From Pogona vitticeps (Eukaryota; Chordata; Lepidosauria; Squamata; Agamidae), in NCBI RefSeq assembly GCF_051106095.1, contig NC_135795.1:441501-505500 (forward strand): 64,000 nucleotides of DNA, in the 5' to 3' direction. The position numbers were made by a program, and so were the translations under genes. The notes beneath the pieces were generated by a model that did no database searches, was not told the DNA's origin, and saw only the letters and a program-made list of their open reading frames with translations. Shown piece after piece: positions 1 through 29,401 of this stretch. Each line of letters begins with the position of its first letter. Position 1 is the stretch's first letter.

Positions 1-8617
<8,617 letters not shown>

Positions 8618-9879
8618 GAAGACCCGGACCAGATCCAAGCCGGTCTGCCTGTCGCCCAGGCTGGACGTGGGAGAGGGGCCGGAGAAGGACAGGCGCAGGG
8701 GCTGCCCCTCCACCTAAGGTGGGCTCCCTCCCTCCTGGCCTCCGTGCGAGGGCACCTTCTCCCGTGGCCAGCCTTTTCCCTCAGGCCAGTGGGATCCCTC
8801 CCCCACTTGGCCCACACACCCGAGTCCCTGGCAGGCCAGCAGCCTTGACAGGGGGTGGGTGGGGGGTTTGCTTTCAACAGCCAGGGAGCCCTGCTCCACC
8901 CACAACCACCTTTTTTCCCCCAAAGGGAGGACAATTTATGAGCAGAAGTCCAGCTGATCCTCCTGGCTCAAGATCTACCAGGGGGGCTTTTTTGTTTTTT
9001 TTTTTAAATGAGAGCCTTGTAAGTAAAAGATTTTTGTAAAAAAAGAATGGAAGCATGGCGTTTGTGTGAAAAGGGAAAGCAAGGCATTGTCGCGCCACGT
9101 TGCCTTCTCCCTCCCCCCCACACCCACCATGTACACATCTGCGCGCACACAGGGCAGTCACTCGGGTTGCATCTGCAGAAGCGCTCCCCGACATTGCCTC
9201 TTCCCGAGATCGGGACTCTCCACGGTCTGGCTACCTGCACAAGAGACGCTGCCACAGGGAAGCTGAGCCACAGCAGCAGAGGCAGAGCGAGGGGTGCAGA
9301 AAGGCAGACCAGCAGAGTCGTCGTTGGCTCAGGGGAGGAAAGGCCTGGCTGGGCTCACACCCTCCTTCAGCCACAAAGCTTTCCCAGTCATACCAGAAGG
9401 GAGGCGCTTCGGCTTTCCCTTCCTTTTTCCTCGCTTCATCCTCTCCCTGCACAATTTCATCACTCAGGTGTATGTGTGTGGAATCACACCCTTGCAGCAA
9501 TGCAGCTGGGGAGGCCCTTACCTTCTACAGCTGCCAGGGTACCCTTCCTTGACATGGGTGACCAGAATGTGTGCGGGAGTCTCGTGTTGCCCAGAGGCCA
9601 TGATGGATGAATGCCTGCAGCTGCCGAGAGTAGTTTGGAGAGAGGGATGCTCGCCTGCCCCCCTTTAGAGTTTCCAGGATGCAACCAGGGAGAGCATCCA
9701 CAACGGGGACTCACCAAGAGACCCTTCCCACTAGGGTTTAGAGGCCTGCCCTTTGACCCGGTTGGACAGACAGACACAGACACACACACGCACACACACA
9801 CACACCCCTACATCCTGGGAGGGAAGAACAGAAGCTGGGGAGAGGACCTCTATGTGCTTGAAGTTTCCAGAGAATCCTC
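8618..9879. other. ERN2 3'UTR and ERN2/PLK1 tail-to-tail spacer
   Basis: No gene is seen between the ERN2 stop and the PLK1 poly(A) signal. The ERN2 3'UTR probably ends near the A/T-rich stretch at 8995-9045, which holds AGTAAA but no canonical AATAAA. A CA-rich microsatellite lies at about 9773-9806. Confidence 0.5.
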
Positions 9880-9885
9880 TTTATT
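9880..9885 (-). promoter_or_regulatory. PLK1 poly(A) signal (AATAAA on - strand)
   Basis: TTTATT on the + strand reads AATAAA on the - strand, 588 bp downstream of the PLK1 stop codon. It sets a probable PLK1 3'UTR of 9870-10472. Confidence 0.6.
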
Positions 9886-10472
9886 CACCAAGAAAGTAAC
9901 GTACAAAAAAGTTTAATTTGATGCAGATTAGTTTCAACATTAAAAATGTGGTTGCTCTGACTCGAGGAACAAACAGGTGAGCACCAGAGCAGTCTTGGAA
10001 ACCGGAGGAAGAAAGGGAGGAGCGCCCCCCCCCCCCGAAGAGAGAGCCCGGCGGCAGCTGCTGCCACAGACCCTGCTGCCAGGCCCTCTTGAAGCTACTC
10101 TGAGGCTGGGGGCCCAGGACCCCTGGATGTGGGGATCGGGGGGGGGGGGAAGAGAGAGGGTTGGGGTGGGAAGAAGGAAGGGCCCTTTGTTTCCACCACA
10201 AGCCGGAGAAAATAAACCCCACGTTCTTAGGAAAGAGCGTCGCCGCAGTCTCGGTTCAGCCTTTGGCCTCTCGTGCTCGTGTGCCTCCTGGATGCCGGAC
10301 GCTGCTCCCTGTTGTCCCGCCCGCCCGCCCGCCCTCTGCCAGGCTGTGACTGCTCTGTGGGGGGGGGGGGGGGGGCTCCAGCTGGGACGGACAGCCAGGC
10401 CCCAGTGCCCCCCCCCCGCCAAGGGTTCTGGTCCGGGGAAGCCATCCTTTCTGGCCCGGGAGGGTGCCTTTT

Positions 10473-15782
<5,310 letters not shown>

Positions 15783-15972
15783 CCTCCGCCTGCGCGCTCG
15801 CCCTCCCCCTCGAGAGACAGAGAGAGAGACCGACACCCCCCTTCTCCCTTCTTTCCCCTCCTCTCCGCTCCTTCCCCTGCGCTTCCTCCCCTGCGCTTCC
15901 CCTCCGCTCCCCGCGCCTTGCTGGCCCGTCCGGCGACCGTCGGGCGGCGACTGGGGCGGCTCCGCCGGCGAG

Positions 15973-16042
15973 GATTTCAAACCACGAGCCGGAGCGTTAC
16001 GGAGCCCCGAGCGCGCGCCCCGATTGGACGGCAGGATTTAAA
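15973..16042 (-). promoter_or_regulatory. PLK1 core promoter: CHR elements and CCAAT box
   Basis: Upstream of the PLK1 ATG the - strand reads TTTGAA (complement of 15976-15981), a canonical CHR. CCAAT follows further upstream (complement of 16023-16027), and a second CHR-type TTTAAA lies at 16037-16042. CHR with CCAAT boxes is the known arrangement of G2/M genes repressed by DREAM and activated by B-MYB/FOXM1, including human PLK1. The surrounding sequence is CpG rich. Confidence 0.6.
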
Positions 16043-16060
16043 CTCGGGACCGCCCCCTCC

Positions 16061-17360
16061 CGCCGCCGCCGCCGCCGCCGCGCGCCGCAAAGCATCACGG
16101 GGGAGCCGGGAGGGGCCGCCCCCCCCGTCCCGCCCCCAGCCCCGCCCCGCCCCGCCTGGAGCCGAGTTGGGGGGGCGGCGGCTGCGGAGCGCGGGCGGCG
16201 TGGCGGGAGAGAGGGAGGGGGGGGAGGAGGATGGGGAGCCCGGGGGGGGGAGTCACAGCGGGGGCGGTTTGGGGCCCGTGCAGTTGTTGGCCCCATTGGG
16301 AGGGGGGCGCGCACCCACCGCACCCCCGACCCAGAGGGGAGCACAGGAAGGGGGAGCCCGTCTGGGGAGGTCCTTGTTGAACTTGACACGATGCAACCTC
16401 TTCCTCTAAACAGGAGGGGCCGAGATGCCAGTGAGGGCCCTGCCGTCACCCCCACACACACACCCTTCAGGGGTTCCCACCCCACCCCTTGTCCACCCTG
16501 TTTGCTCAAGCAGGGGGCACCCTGTGGACAGGCGGCTGGGGGGGGGGGCTGCAGGATTCTGGCCAGGGAGCCCAGGTGGAGGGCATGGGGTTCACCTTGC
16601 AAGGCTTCATTATTGTTCCCCAACTTTCGGGCAGGACCTGAAGCCTCCAGGCTAAATAAGGCGGGGGGGGGGGGGTTTCCAATGCTGCTCTTGAAGACAG
16701 AAACACTCCCCTTTCTTGCCCCCTTTCCGCCTAGAATTTGTGCTCCTTCAAACTGATCCTGCAGCCGCTTGTCCTGTTTCTGCACCCGGCTGGGTTCTGG
16801 CTCTGTTGAGGCATCTGCCCCGAGGGATAGGATTCTACAAACGGGGGTATGGAGGGACAGCGGGCGCCCTCCCTCCAGAGAAAACGCCCGCCTCTCCAAA
16901 CTGCACTCCAGATCCCTTCCCCAGCCACCACTGGGACCCCTTTGGGGTTGAGACTGGGGCCGGACGTGGAGTCCGAGACAACTGGGAAGAGGGTGGAAAG
17001 GGATGGCTGCTTTCATAGCCCTTTTAGGGGACTGGGGGCAAGAGGGGAACAGAAAGCGCCTCCTGGGGTCTGTTTTGGGGCTGTCAGGAGAAGAACAGGA
17101 AGCCTGGAGGGGACATTCCCCCAACCCAATGCTTTCACTGAGCAGGGCAGCTTCGCAGGAACGGCCTCCACAGTGACCACACCTTCTTAACGCCCCCTGC
17201 TCTGGCTGTGTGCCCCCCCCTTCCAACACGTTCTGCACTCAGAGGGCAGGCTACTAGTTCATGGGTGATAAAAGCTGCCCTGAATCCATGCTAGCTGTTT
17301 TGTTGCGGGCCTAGAAAGTAGCTAGCAAGCAAAACTCAGCTCCCCTGAACAAGCAGGTTT
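16061..17360. other. Intergenic, no gene seen
   Basis: GC-rich with G and C homopolymer runs at the PLK1 side, then unremarkable sequence. Open frames here are low-complexity shadows without domain-like content or matched splice sites. Confidence 0.6.
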
Positions 17361-17479
17361 CTCCTTGAGGTCCTCATGGCATCGCTTGGGGTGGTTTTCT
17401 CTTTCTTTCTTTCTTTGTCTTCCTAGGTGGGGTATATTTTTTTTGGGGGGGGTCTTCCAGAATCCTTGGCGTCTCCTCG

Positions 17480-17905
17480 GCCCTTGTGTCTCTATTTCTG
17501 CCTTGTGGGCAGATGATGCCAACGAGGCCACGGAAGGCCCAGCAGGCATGGAGATGGACAATCACAAAGAGAGGAAATGGTTCTGTAAGCTAAAGGCATG
17601 GAAAGCAAGGCCTGCCAAGATTTTGGATTAACAATCAGCCTGAAGAAGACACAAGTCATGGGCCAGGGCGTGGACTCGCCTCCCTCTATTACCATCTCCA
17701 CACAAGAATTGGAGGTTGTTCATGACTTTGTGTACCTTGGCTCAACGATCTCTGACACTCTGTCCTTAGATGTCAAGCTGGATAAATGCATTGGCAAAGC
17801 AGATACCATGTTCTCTAGACTTGCAAAGAGAGTATGGCGCAATAAGAAGCTGACGGTCAGAACCAGACAAACTAACTACCTTCTTGGTGCTTCTCTTTTC
17901 TAACA
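17480..17905 (+). mobile_element. Non-LTR retrotransposon (RTE-like LINE) reverse-transcriptase fragment
   Basis: Two frames carry typical LINE RT C-terminal peptides: ALWADDANEATE (the catalytic ADD-type box) near 17505-17535, then DFGLTISLKKTQVMGQG, VHDFVYLGSTIS and AKRVWRNKKLT between 17610 and 17870. The shift between the frames and the lack of the rest of ORF2 show a dead 5'- and 3'-truncated copy. The peptide pattern fits the endonuclease-RT family annotated in many animals as craniofacial development protein 2-like. I cannot settle the exact clade by eye. Confidence 0.75.
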
Positions 17906-18109
17906 GTGCCTGCAAGGAGGCAGCAGCTATTATGATTAGGGGTATATATATATATAAATGGGAGAAAGGTCTCCAAGATACAGAAATGGCCTCTCAGACT
18001 CTGCCTGGGTTCAAAGCTGGGCCACTGGCTTATTTATACAAGCTCCTCTCTTCCACCCCTGATCCTGCCTGCTTGTGTGAGGTGCATGGCCTTGGTGAGC
18101 ATCTACACA

Positions 18110-18215
18110 TTCATTCATTTATGTATTTATTTATTTATTTGATTGATTGAGTTGTATCCCGCCCATCTGGTCTATGCGACCCCTCTGAGCGGCTTTCATT
18201 CCCTTATTCACTGCG
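18110..18215 (-). mobile_element. Squamate-type LINE/SINE 3' tail
   Basis: On the - strand this reads agccgctcagaggggtcgc, then gaccagatgggcgggatac and an AATAAATAAATAAA-like tail. Similar tails (gggcggtatataaat... aataaataaata) are common at the 3' ends of L2/CR1-type elements and their SINEs in squamates. The family name is not certain. Confidence 0.55.
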
Positions 18216-18963
18216 CTTCCAGACACAAGCCGGTTGTCTGCCAGGGCTATCCAAGTCCAGAATGGAAGTGGCCCATCTCAACGGGCTTGCCTCCCCTTGC
18301 AGCCTCTACACACAGCGCGCGCACACACACACCTCCATCCTCCTGAGACACTCAGCAGTCGGCCCACCTGCCAGGAACACGAAGGACACCGGACCAACTG
18401 TCTGCATGGGTAGAAGGCAGCTTGTTCTTACGACACAGCCCAACGGCAGCCTCCCCATCTTTCATGCCCAAGACAAAAGTGATATCCTGCTGAACAGCAA
18501 CGACCCCCCAGGATAGGGACAGTCTTTTTAAACAGAAAGCAGGAGTCCCGGGTCCCTCCTGGGTCTAGGCGGGGCAGTCCTCCTGATGCCAAAGTCTGTT
18601 CAGAGTCCGGACAGGCAGCTCTCCTCCCTTTGCGCTCCAGCCTCTGGCCGTGAAGGGCCCGGGAGGCAGAGGTCCGCTGGCGAGCGCCCGCTGGCTTTGC
18701 TCTGACGGCGGCGGCGTCCTCCTCCTCGGCAAGGGGGCCAGTCCGTGAGCCCCCTGGGCAGCCAGAGCGCCCCCGGAGGAGCTCGGCACAGGAAGGTCCG
18801 CGACGACGAAGCGGGGGCGGGCGGGCGGAGGGCGATCGCTCCGAGAGAACCCGCCGAGGGGCGTCCGCGCCCGGCCCCCCACCCCACCCGGGCCCAGGCC
18901 GCCTCCACCTCTGGCCGCTTTCCTGCTCGCAGCCCACTCGCGCCCCCCCCCCGGGCGCCCCGG

Positions 18964-19728
18964 CTAGCAGATGGCGCAGCTGGGCCGGCGAGGGGCCTGT
19001 CCTTGCCCCGCCGCCGACGGCGCGGGCTCTCGGGGCCAAAGCTCCGGGTTGGAGCGGCGCCGGAGGGCCGGGCTGAGGCTGCCGCCGGGCAGGCGGACTT
19101 GGGCCAGCAGGTCCCGGAAGAGCTGCGCCACGTTGTGGTCGTGCTTGGCCGACACCTCGAGGTAGCGGGCGCCCCAGAGCCTTTCCACCGTCTCCGCCGG
19201 CGGCGCGCCTCCGGGCTCCGCGCCCCCGAGTCCCGGCGGGGCGGGCAGGTCGCTCTTGTTGGCCGCCACCACCAGCGGCGCGTCCCGCTTGGCCTCCACG
19301 ATCTCCCGGCGCAGCCGCTCCGCCTCCTCGAAGGAGCCCGGCTCGTGGGGCGAGTAGACCAGGGCGAAGGCGTCCCCGCGGCGGATGCCGAGGCGCCGCA
19401 TGGCCGGGAAGCTGTAGCTGCCGCTGGTGTCCAACAGCTCCAGGCGGAGGCGCCGCGCCGCCCGGGTCGCCCCCTTGCGCTCCGGCTCCGGCTCGGCGTC
19501 CGGGTCCAGATCCAGCTCGAGCACGTGCAGCTCCTCGACGGTGCGCCGGTGGCGCGGCTCGAAGGCGCCGTGGAGGAACCGGCGGATCAGCGCCGTCTTG
19601 CCCACCCCCGCCGCCCCCAGGAAGACCAGGCGCACCCGCACCACCTCGGCCGGGCCCCGCCGCGCCTTCGCCCGCCCGGGATCCCCCGCGGCCCCAGAGC
19701 GCGCTCCCCGCCGCCCCAGGCTCTCCAT
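18964..19728 (-). CDS. Ras-dva-like small GTPase, intronless
   Basis: Single-exon gene of 254 residues. Membrane-anchored Ras-superfamily switch; Ras-dva proteins act in embryonic ectoderm and FGF signalling in frogs and fish. All G boxes are visible: P-loop GAAGVGKT (38-45), switch I RRTVEELH (61-68), DTSGSY (100-105), NKSD (157-160), EVSAK (191-195), and a C-terminal CaaX box CAIC for prenylation. FEPRHRRTVEELH and SGSYSFPAMRRL fit Ras-dva better than RASD1/2, which lacks RTVEELH and carries a much longer tail. Unusual features are a basic/acidic insertion of about 15 residues before DTSGSY and Gly/Pro-rich padding after NKSD, both in extremely GC-rich sequence. The start is the first Met, 37 residues before the P-loop. 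A GC-rich CpG island covers the gene. RASD3-like is the main alternative name. Confidence 0.8.
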   Translation of the reverse strand: MESLGRRGARSGAAGDPGRAKARRGPAEVVRVRLVFLGAAGVGKTALIRRFLHGAFEPRHRRTVEELHVLELDLDPDAEPEPERKGATRAARRLRLELLDTSGSYSFPAMRRLGIRRGDAFALVYSPHEPGSFEEAERLRREIVEAKRDAPLVVAANKSDLPAPPGLGGAEPGGAPPAETVERLWGARYLEVSAKHDHNVAQLFRDLLAQVRLPGGSLSPALRRRSNPELWPREPAPSAAGQGQAPRRPSCAIC

Positions 19729-20199
19729 CCCGGCGACTGGACGGCGCGCAGCCCCGAGCGAGCGCTTTATCGGCTCCCTCCGGGGTGCGGAGGCGGCGCG
19801 CGGCCAATCCGGGAAGGGGGGGGAGGAGGAGGAGGAGGAGGTCCGCCGGAGGGCTGGCTCGGCGGCGGCGGCGGCGAGAGAAATACTCGGAGGGGGAACC
19901 GAAGATTTGCCCTCGGCCGTCTTTTAACCCTGCTTCGAAATCCGAAAGAACTCCCCCCCCCGCCCTCGCCCCAGCTGAAGCCCCGAAACCTCCCGGGACC
20001 TTCCTTCCGCTCCCGTCGCCCGCCGGCCCAGCCACCGCCTTTGTTTATGGCTGGAGGGGAAGGAGGTCTCTTGCGAAGTGGGAAGCTCTCCCTCTGAACG
20101 TGTCCAAGGAAATAAAACTCCTTTCCCAGGATCGTTATTTGTAATTTTACTTTTATTAACTATATTTTTTAAAAAATTAAACAGAACAGAACTACCGAG

Positions 20200-20300
20200 A
20201 CGCAAAGCAATTCTGTTCCTTCTCATTAAACCCGCAAGGGCACTAACAGGGCGGGATATCAGTTGGATGAATGAATGAATCACTGAAATTAATAAATACA
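20200..20300 (+). mobile_element. LINE/SINE 3' tail fragment
   Basis: Reads aacagggcgggatatcagtt followed by tgaatgaatgaatca and aataaata. It is the same tail type as at 18110-18215 but in the opposite orientation, and is short and diverged. Confidence 0.45.
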
Positions 20301-23300
20301 CGAGTCAGCCTAACAGCGGCATCACCCGTGACTCAAAACGAGGAGACAGGATGACTCAGGCGGAGGCAGGGCAGCTGACGATGATGGCCCGCGGCAGGCA
20401 GAAGGGGGCAGTTATTTATTTTAGCTTGGTCACACAGGGGCGAGGGCTGGGGTGCCCACTGAGGGGGGGGCAACGCTTACTGGATCCACAAGCACAGTTG
20501 GAGAGCAGAGAATAAAGTTGCTCCAGCAGGATCCATGGCCTTCATTCACCCTCCTTGGCTGAGGGGCTCCAGAAGCTCCTCTTAGTGGTCCCCGCAGAGC
20601 ACAGCTGGATGGCAGCTCCCCCCCGGCTCCCCCCCCCCCACTTTGCTGGTGCCATCATCTTAAACGCTCTATCAAATCCAGAGGCCTTTGGAAGAGGCTG
20701 CTTGCAGATCAAGCTCCTTGTTCCAAAGGAAGGACTTTGCCAGTGTGATGTGCCAGAAGAGTAAGACCCTTCACTTCCCTGGCATCTCTGACTTTTAAGA
20801 CATGTCTGCAAAATCCATGCACACCCAATCCTTGCCTATGAGTGCTTAGCTGATTGGAAACAGCAGGGGTGGCGGCGGGGTGGTGGTGGTTGTCAGCCAC
20901 AATGCCACACATACTGGTCTTGTCTCCTAACTTGTGGCATTTTTGTCTGCTGCTCCCAAGAGGCTGCTTTGGTACAGATTTGGAAGCCACCAAGTCCTCT
21001 GCAGAGGAACAGAATGCACAGGATCCATTTGTCCCTGCCCCCCCCAGGTTGGTCCTGGAGGTGCAGCTGTCCAGCAAGCAGCCCCGCCCTTGCCTCTTGG
21101 TGTGGCCGCTGGCAGAGCCTCTGCTCTTGAGCAGCAGGAAGGCACCCTGAGCAGGGGAGGGGCTTTGTTTATGCCAAGTTCAGACCCTGCACAAATATTT
21201 ATCTGCTCCATCCCTTTGGCACAAGTCCCAGGGAAAAAAGAAATGCCAGCACAAAGAACAGACCGTAGGTGTGTGCGTGTTGGGGGGAGGCGGGAGGGAC
21301 CCAGAGTCATCCTGTCCCAGTGGAAAGGCTGAGCTGGGCAACCCACCCGCAGGCCCTGCCTTGGCAGGTGGGCATCAAGACAGGAGGGCCACCTCCATCC
21401 CACAAAGCACAATTCCTCACAAGACCTTCTTGTGCCACAAAAATGGCAATGAAGGGAAGCTCTGAAATTAAGCAGCCAGCAGGCAAATACATATCAAGAG
21501 GAAAGTGGAGCTAGAACACAGTCCCGCGTAGGCCTCCTGAATGACCAACCTATTCTGCCTGCCATAGGCTTTTGTGGAGCGCAGTCACGACCCTGCCACC
21601 CCCATCAGATGTCGTATCAAGCAGCCTCTTGTCCACAAAAGCCAAAGCCAGGCAAAACCTGCAAGCCCCCACGGGTGCCACAAGACGTTCCCCCCCCCCC
21701 CCGGGTGAGCTTTCTGCAAGAAATAGTAGCTAGCACAGCTACACTCTGGACGTTTCTTCATTGAGAAAGCTGCCCAAACTTCAGAAGCCTGAGGGCCATT
21801 GCTCTGCCCCCCCCCCCCGACTGTCAGCAGAAGCTTCTATCAGCCCAGAAGAGCCTCGAGAGGCATTCCACAGCCAGCCTGATTCCAAAGAAAAGGGGAG
21901 GTTTCCTGGTTCAGCACCAGCCCACGGGTGGGGGTGGGGACACTCAGAGCACTGACAAGCAATATTCTCACCTAGCCAACTGTTGTTTATACTTTCTGGG
22001 TACACCTTATCTAAAACCAACTCTGCTGGTTTCATGTCCAGCTTGGCACTCTCGGTTACCACCTGGGCAGCCATGACTCACTCAATTCACGGCTGGGAAA
22101 ATAATCTTCCTGGGAGCCCCAAGGATTGCTGGCTGCTTGCTGGAGCCTCCCCCCCCCCCCAAGCCTGGATTCCTTCTCAGCTGGGGGAGGCCCTTCCCTT
22201 CCAGGCCTGGCACTTGTGCCTTCCCTGAGTAGAAGCAAAGGGAGCCAGAAGGCAGAGAGCAGCCCTAACCTCTCTTTCCCCTTCTTAGATTCCAGGATCC
22301 ACTGGCCAAGAAGCGCTCTGTTCAAGCTGAATCATCTCCAAGGGGTGAATGGAAAGAGGTTTCCGATTGCCCAAAACAGGGGCATGAGCATGTGGCACTC
22401 CATGACAGCCCCCAAAACAAGAAGCAGAAGGGCTTTCCACGAAAATGAAGCACAGGAGCAAAGACTAGACGGTTCTGGGCTAACGTGAGAAGCCTCTGAG
22501 CTCCAAGGGGAGGCCGGGAATCCCTGGAATGAAAGTAGGAACACTACGGAACACCTTGCTGCTCAAGACTGACCAGCCGTGTGCCCAAGAGGGCATTGTG
22601 CCAAACAAGCCAGAAAGCTAGAGCTTCTAAGCCGCTGGCTGTTTCTGGACTGAAAAGTTTTCTGTTTGGGGTTTTTTTTTTTAAAAAAATGCTCCTGGTG
22701 AAAGGGGGTCTGTCTAGGATAGATGGCCATATGTAAGAGGCATTGGTGGCCCCTCTCCCCTTACTTTCTTCTCATTAGCATTTTTCGGAGAGTCCCTGGC
22801 ACCACTCGCTTTCCTGCCCGGACCGAGCTGTGGTGCCCTCCCATCCTCTGGGCGGCTCACTCCACATCCGCCTTTGCCCCTTGGCAGCGCTGGGCCCCCA
22901 GAACTGCAAACAGCCGTAAGAAAAGGGGCCTTTCACTGTAGCCTTTATCTTGGCTCTGTTGGCACTGGGATACTGGGGTGTATGCAGAGGTGGAAGGTGG
23001 CCTGCACTGGGGAGGGGGAAACCTGGCCGGCCCTGCAGCTGGTCTCAGCAGAGAGGAAGGCTGCTCCCCTTTGCACAGAAGCTGCTGATGGATCCAAAAA
23101 GGGCTGGCTGTTGGAAAGGCAGCCACATCACTTGTGTAAGAAAGTGTGGGAAAGCTGCAAGCAAGGCAGGGCACCTCTCTGGCACCAGCGTGCGCACACA
23201 CATACCCTTGTCCTCCAAAGGGGCAGCTCATGGCAAGCCTCCTCTGGAAGGACCCCCACCTCCTCTGGACAAAGGGCCAAACTGCATGTCATGGCCAGAA

Positions 23301-23439
23301 GCCGGGCATCCCTTTGGGTTCCCGAGCAAGGGGAACTTCGCAAATGACCCGCCCGGCTTGCAAATGGAGCCCAGGCTTATCTCAAAAGGCCAACTGCTAA
23401 AGGAGCAGAAAGGCAGCTAAGTTCACGGGCTAACCAAAA
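20301..23439. other. Intergenic, no gene seen
   Basis: Between the Ras-dva-like gene and the inferred DCTN5 3' end there is no open frame with recognisable content and no phased exon series. Scattered AATAAA-like signals occur on the + strand (20512) without an upstream gene. Confidence 0.55.
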
Positions 23440-24340
23440 TTTATTAAGGCACCTCCTCTTCTTGTGCTATCCCGCCTGCAATGCATAGGCCGGCCCTCAC
23501 AGACCCATTTCTGGCTCTGTCCCCCCTCTCAGTCACTGGATTGAGTCCTCCTTGCTCCATTCTTTAACCAAGCCATGGAGCACCCCTCCAGCCACCTCAG
23601 GCTGGGGTGGTCCTGAAGCAAATCCTGTGTGTGTGGGGGGGGGAGGGTGTTGCTTCCCCACTTTACCACCTGGAGGCTTGGCAGTGGCATCTGCTGGGGT
23701 GTGTGTGTCAGTGTGAGGACAGTCCCAGCAGGAGCCCTGGCTGCTGTGGCAGAAAGCAGAGGAGCTGCCACTGTGGGCCACCCCTTACCCTGAAGGAGCA
23801 GGAGGCCCATCTGGCCTCACATCGTGTTCAGCCTAGTTTGGTCCTTCACCTGCCATGCAGACACGCAGACGAGGAGGGGGCCTTCTGCTCCAATTCCACA
23901 CCCACCCACCCACTACGCTCAGTGATCTGCTCTACAGGCCGTGTGGACCTGAAGCACCGCCACCTCCTCACATCACCTCAGCAAAAGCTCACTGAAGCCA
24001 AGAGGAAGACAATTCCTTGCTGCGACATGAGGAGGCAGATCAGAGCGTGGCCCAGTCCTCCCACGGCTGACCGGCTGGGTGGCAATCGGGTCAGGATGTC
24101 ATGGAGGAAGAAGAGTGCCCAACAGGAACCCTGTGTCCTGTTTCTTAGCTGAGCAAAGTCACAACTCCGAGAGCATTTGACCTACTTTGGAGGATTTTAA
24201 TGTGTGCACCTGAACATACAAATATGCCAGACAGCGGTGGTGGAGGGAACAGCAATTGCCCTACGCTTCTGGGCTTGGTTAATGTGTGGCAGAGCTCTAC
24301 GTGGCAGGAGACATGAGAGTGTCTGCACAAGCACACACGC

Positions 24341-24341
24341 A

Positions 24342-24416
<75 letters not shown>
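24341..24416. repeat. (AAAG)n microsatellite
   Basis: About 18-19 uninterrupted AAAG tetramers, flanked by unique sequence. Confidence 0.95.
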
Positions 24417-24417
<1 letters not shown>

Positions 24418-25049
24418 GGAGAGAGACGCACACTGGCCATGCGGCAGAACCTTGGGCTGGATGGGGACCTTCAGAAAGCCCTCGGGTGAAGGCAAGATAC
24501 CCAAGCAAGGGCAAGCCAGCTGACTTAAGAGTTTTGCCTGCAGATGGAGAAAGAGCTGCAAAGCCAGGCTGGGATGGAGGGGGCTCATCAGGCCCATCCA
24601 GAGATGGGCTGGGTCTTGCAGGGGGAAGCCGGATGCTTGGCACACTGGAGCAGCTGCTGCTCTTCAGGGCGAGAGACAACCCAGCTTCCCAAACCCTTCT
24701 TTGCCCACCAAAGGGGGGGGGAACCTACTTCTCTGCAGACCCATCTCCTTGCCCCTTTGGCCTCTTACACCCCAAGGCCTCCGTCCTGGGCCAGGTCTTC
24801 CGCAGTAGCCATCCAGATTGATGTTCTCTGCCAGGCAGTGGCCCAGCCCTACGGAAAAGGTGCCTGCTGGTGCTCAGGCAGGTCTTTTATTTCCGAATCC
24901 TGCCTTTCTGACTCTCTGGCTGAAGCTGCTCCTACCGCTACCAACAAGGAGAGGGTGGGAGAGGGGCCAACACAGGGACAAATCGACAAGGCCATGGATA
25001 ATCTGCAAGGTGCCCCCTAAAGAGATGCTCTTCGCTTTGGTGCCCTCAA

Positions 25050-25107
25050 GAGATCAGCAGCCCAAAGGGGATGAGACGGAGATCAGCAGCCCAAAGGGGA
25101 TGAGACG
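25050..25107. repeat. Perfect 29-bp tandem duplication
   Basis: Two identical adjacent copies (25050-25078 and 25079-25107) that begin gagatcagcagcccaaag and end gatgagacg. Confidence 0.95.
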
Positions 25108-25616
25108 GGTGGCCAACATTCCCTCCCTTAGGAGGGAGACCAGACGGGGCGGTCTAGGGGGCTCGGGAGGCAGAGGAAGCTCTGGCGGAGCCTCTCACAT
25201 GACCTCGAAGGGACAGGATGGGTGCACTTGGTGTCTCAGGAAAGAGGACAGGGTAGCAGCTTTCCCTGGATCATTGGCTACTCTGTCCTCCTTTTCACAC
25301 ACACACACATGCTGCGTTTAGAGGACATTATGGCAGTCAACTGGAAATGTAGAAAGCTGCTGGCGCTGGTGAGAACCGTCCGGATCATGGGCCAGGCTGG
25401 GTGGGGCAGAGAAGAGGAGCGGGTTAGGCCTGGGGTGTGTGTGCATGCACCTGAGTGGAAGGGGATGATGTGGGAAGGTGTCCTCATCAGGTCTCCCACC
25501 AGCTGCTCAGCACAATACCCAGATGGTACAGCAACCGGGGGGGTGGGTGGGCAGCCCAACAAGACACCCCAGAGGCTTCTTTTCACCTCTTGACTGCCAA
25601 GGGCCACAGGGTGGCA

Positions 25617-29401
<3,785 letters not shown>

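Larger units (their letters stand above)
23440..25616 (-). other. DCTN5: Probable DCTN5 3'UTR
   Basis: TTTATT at 23440-23445 gives AATAAA on the - strand 2.2 kb past the DCTN5 stop. No better - strand signal was noticed nearer. The interval has no coding sequence and contains an (AAAG)n array and a 29-bp tandem duplication. The extent is inferred. Confidence 0.4.

Noticed and set aside
18428-20035. 535-residue open frame on the - strand covering the Ras-dva region
   Set aside because: It is a Gly/Ala/Arg-rich shadow in another frame of the GC-rich GTPase gene and carries no domain.
24286-24489. Lys/Glu-rich open frame
   Set aside because: It is a translation of the (AAAG)n microsatellite.
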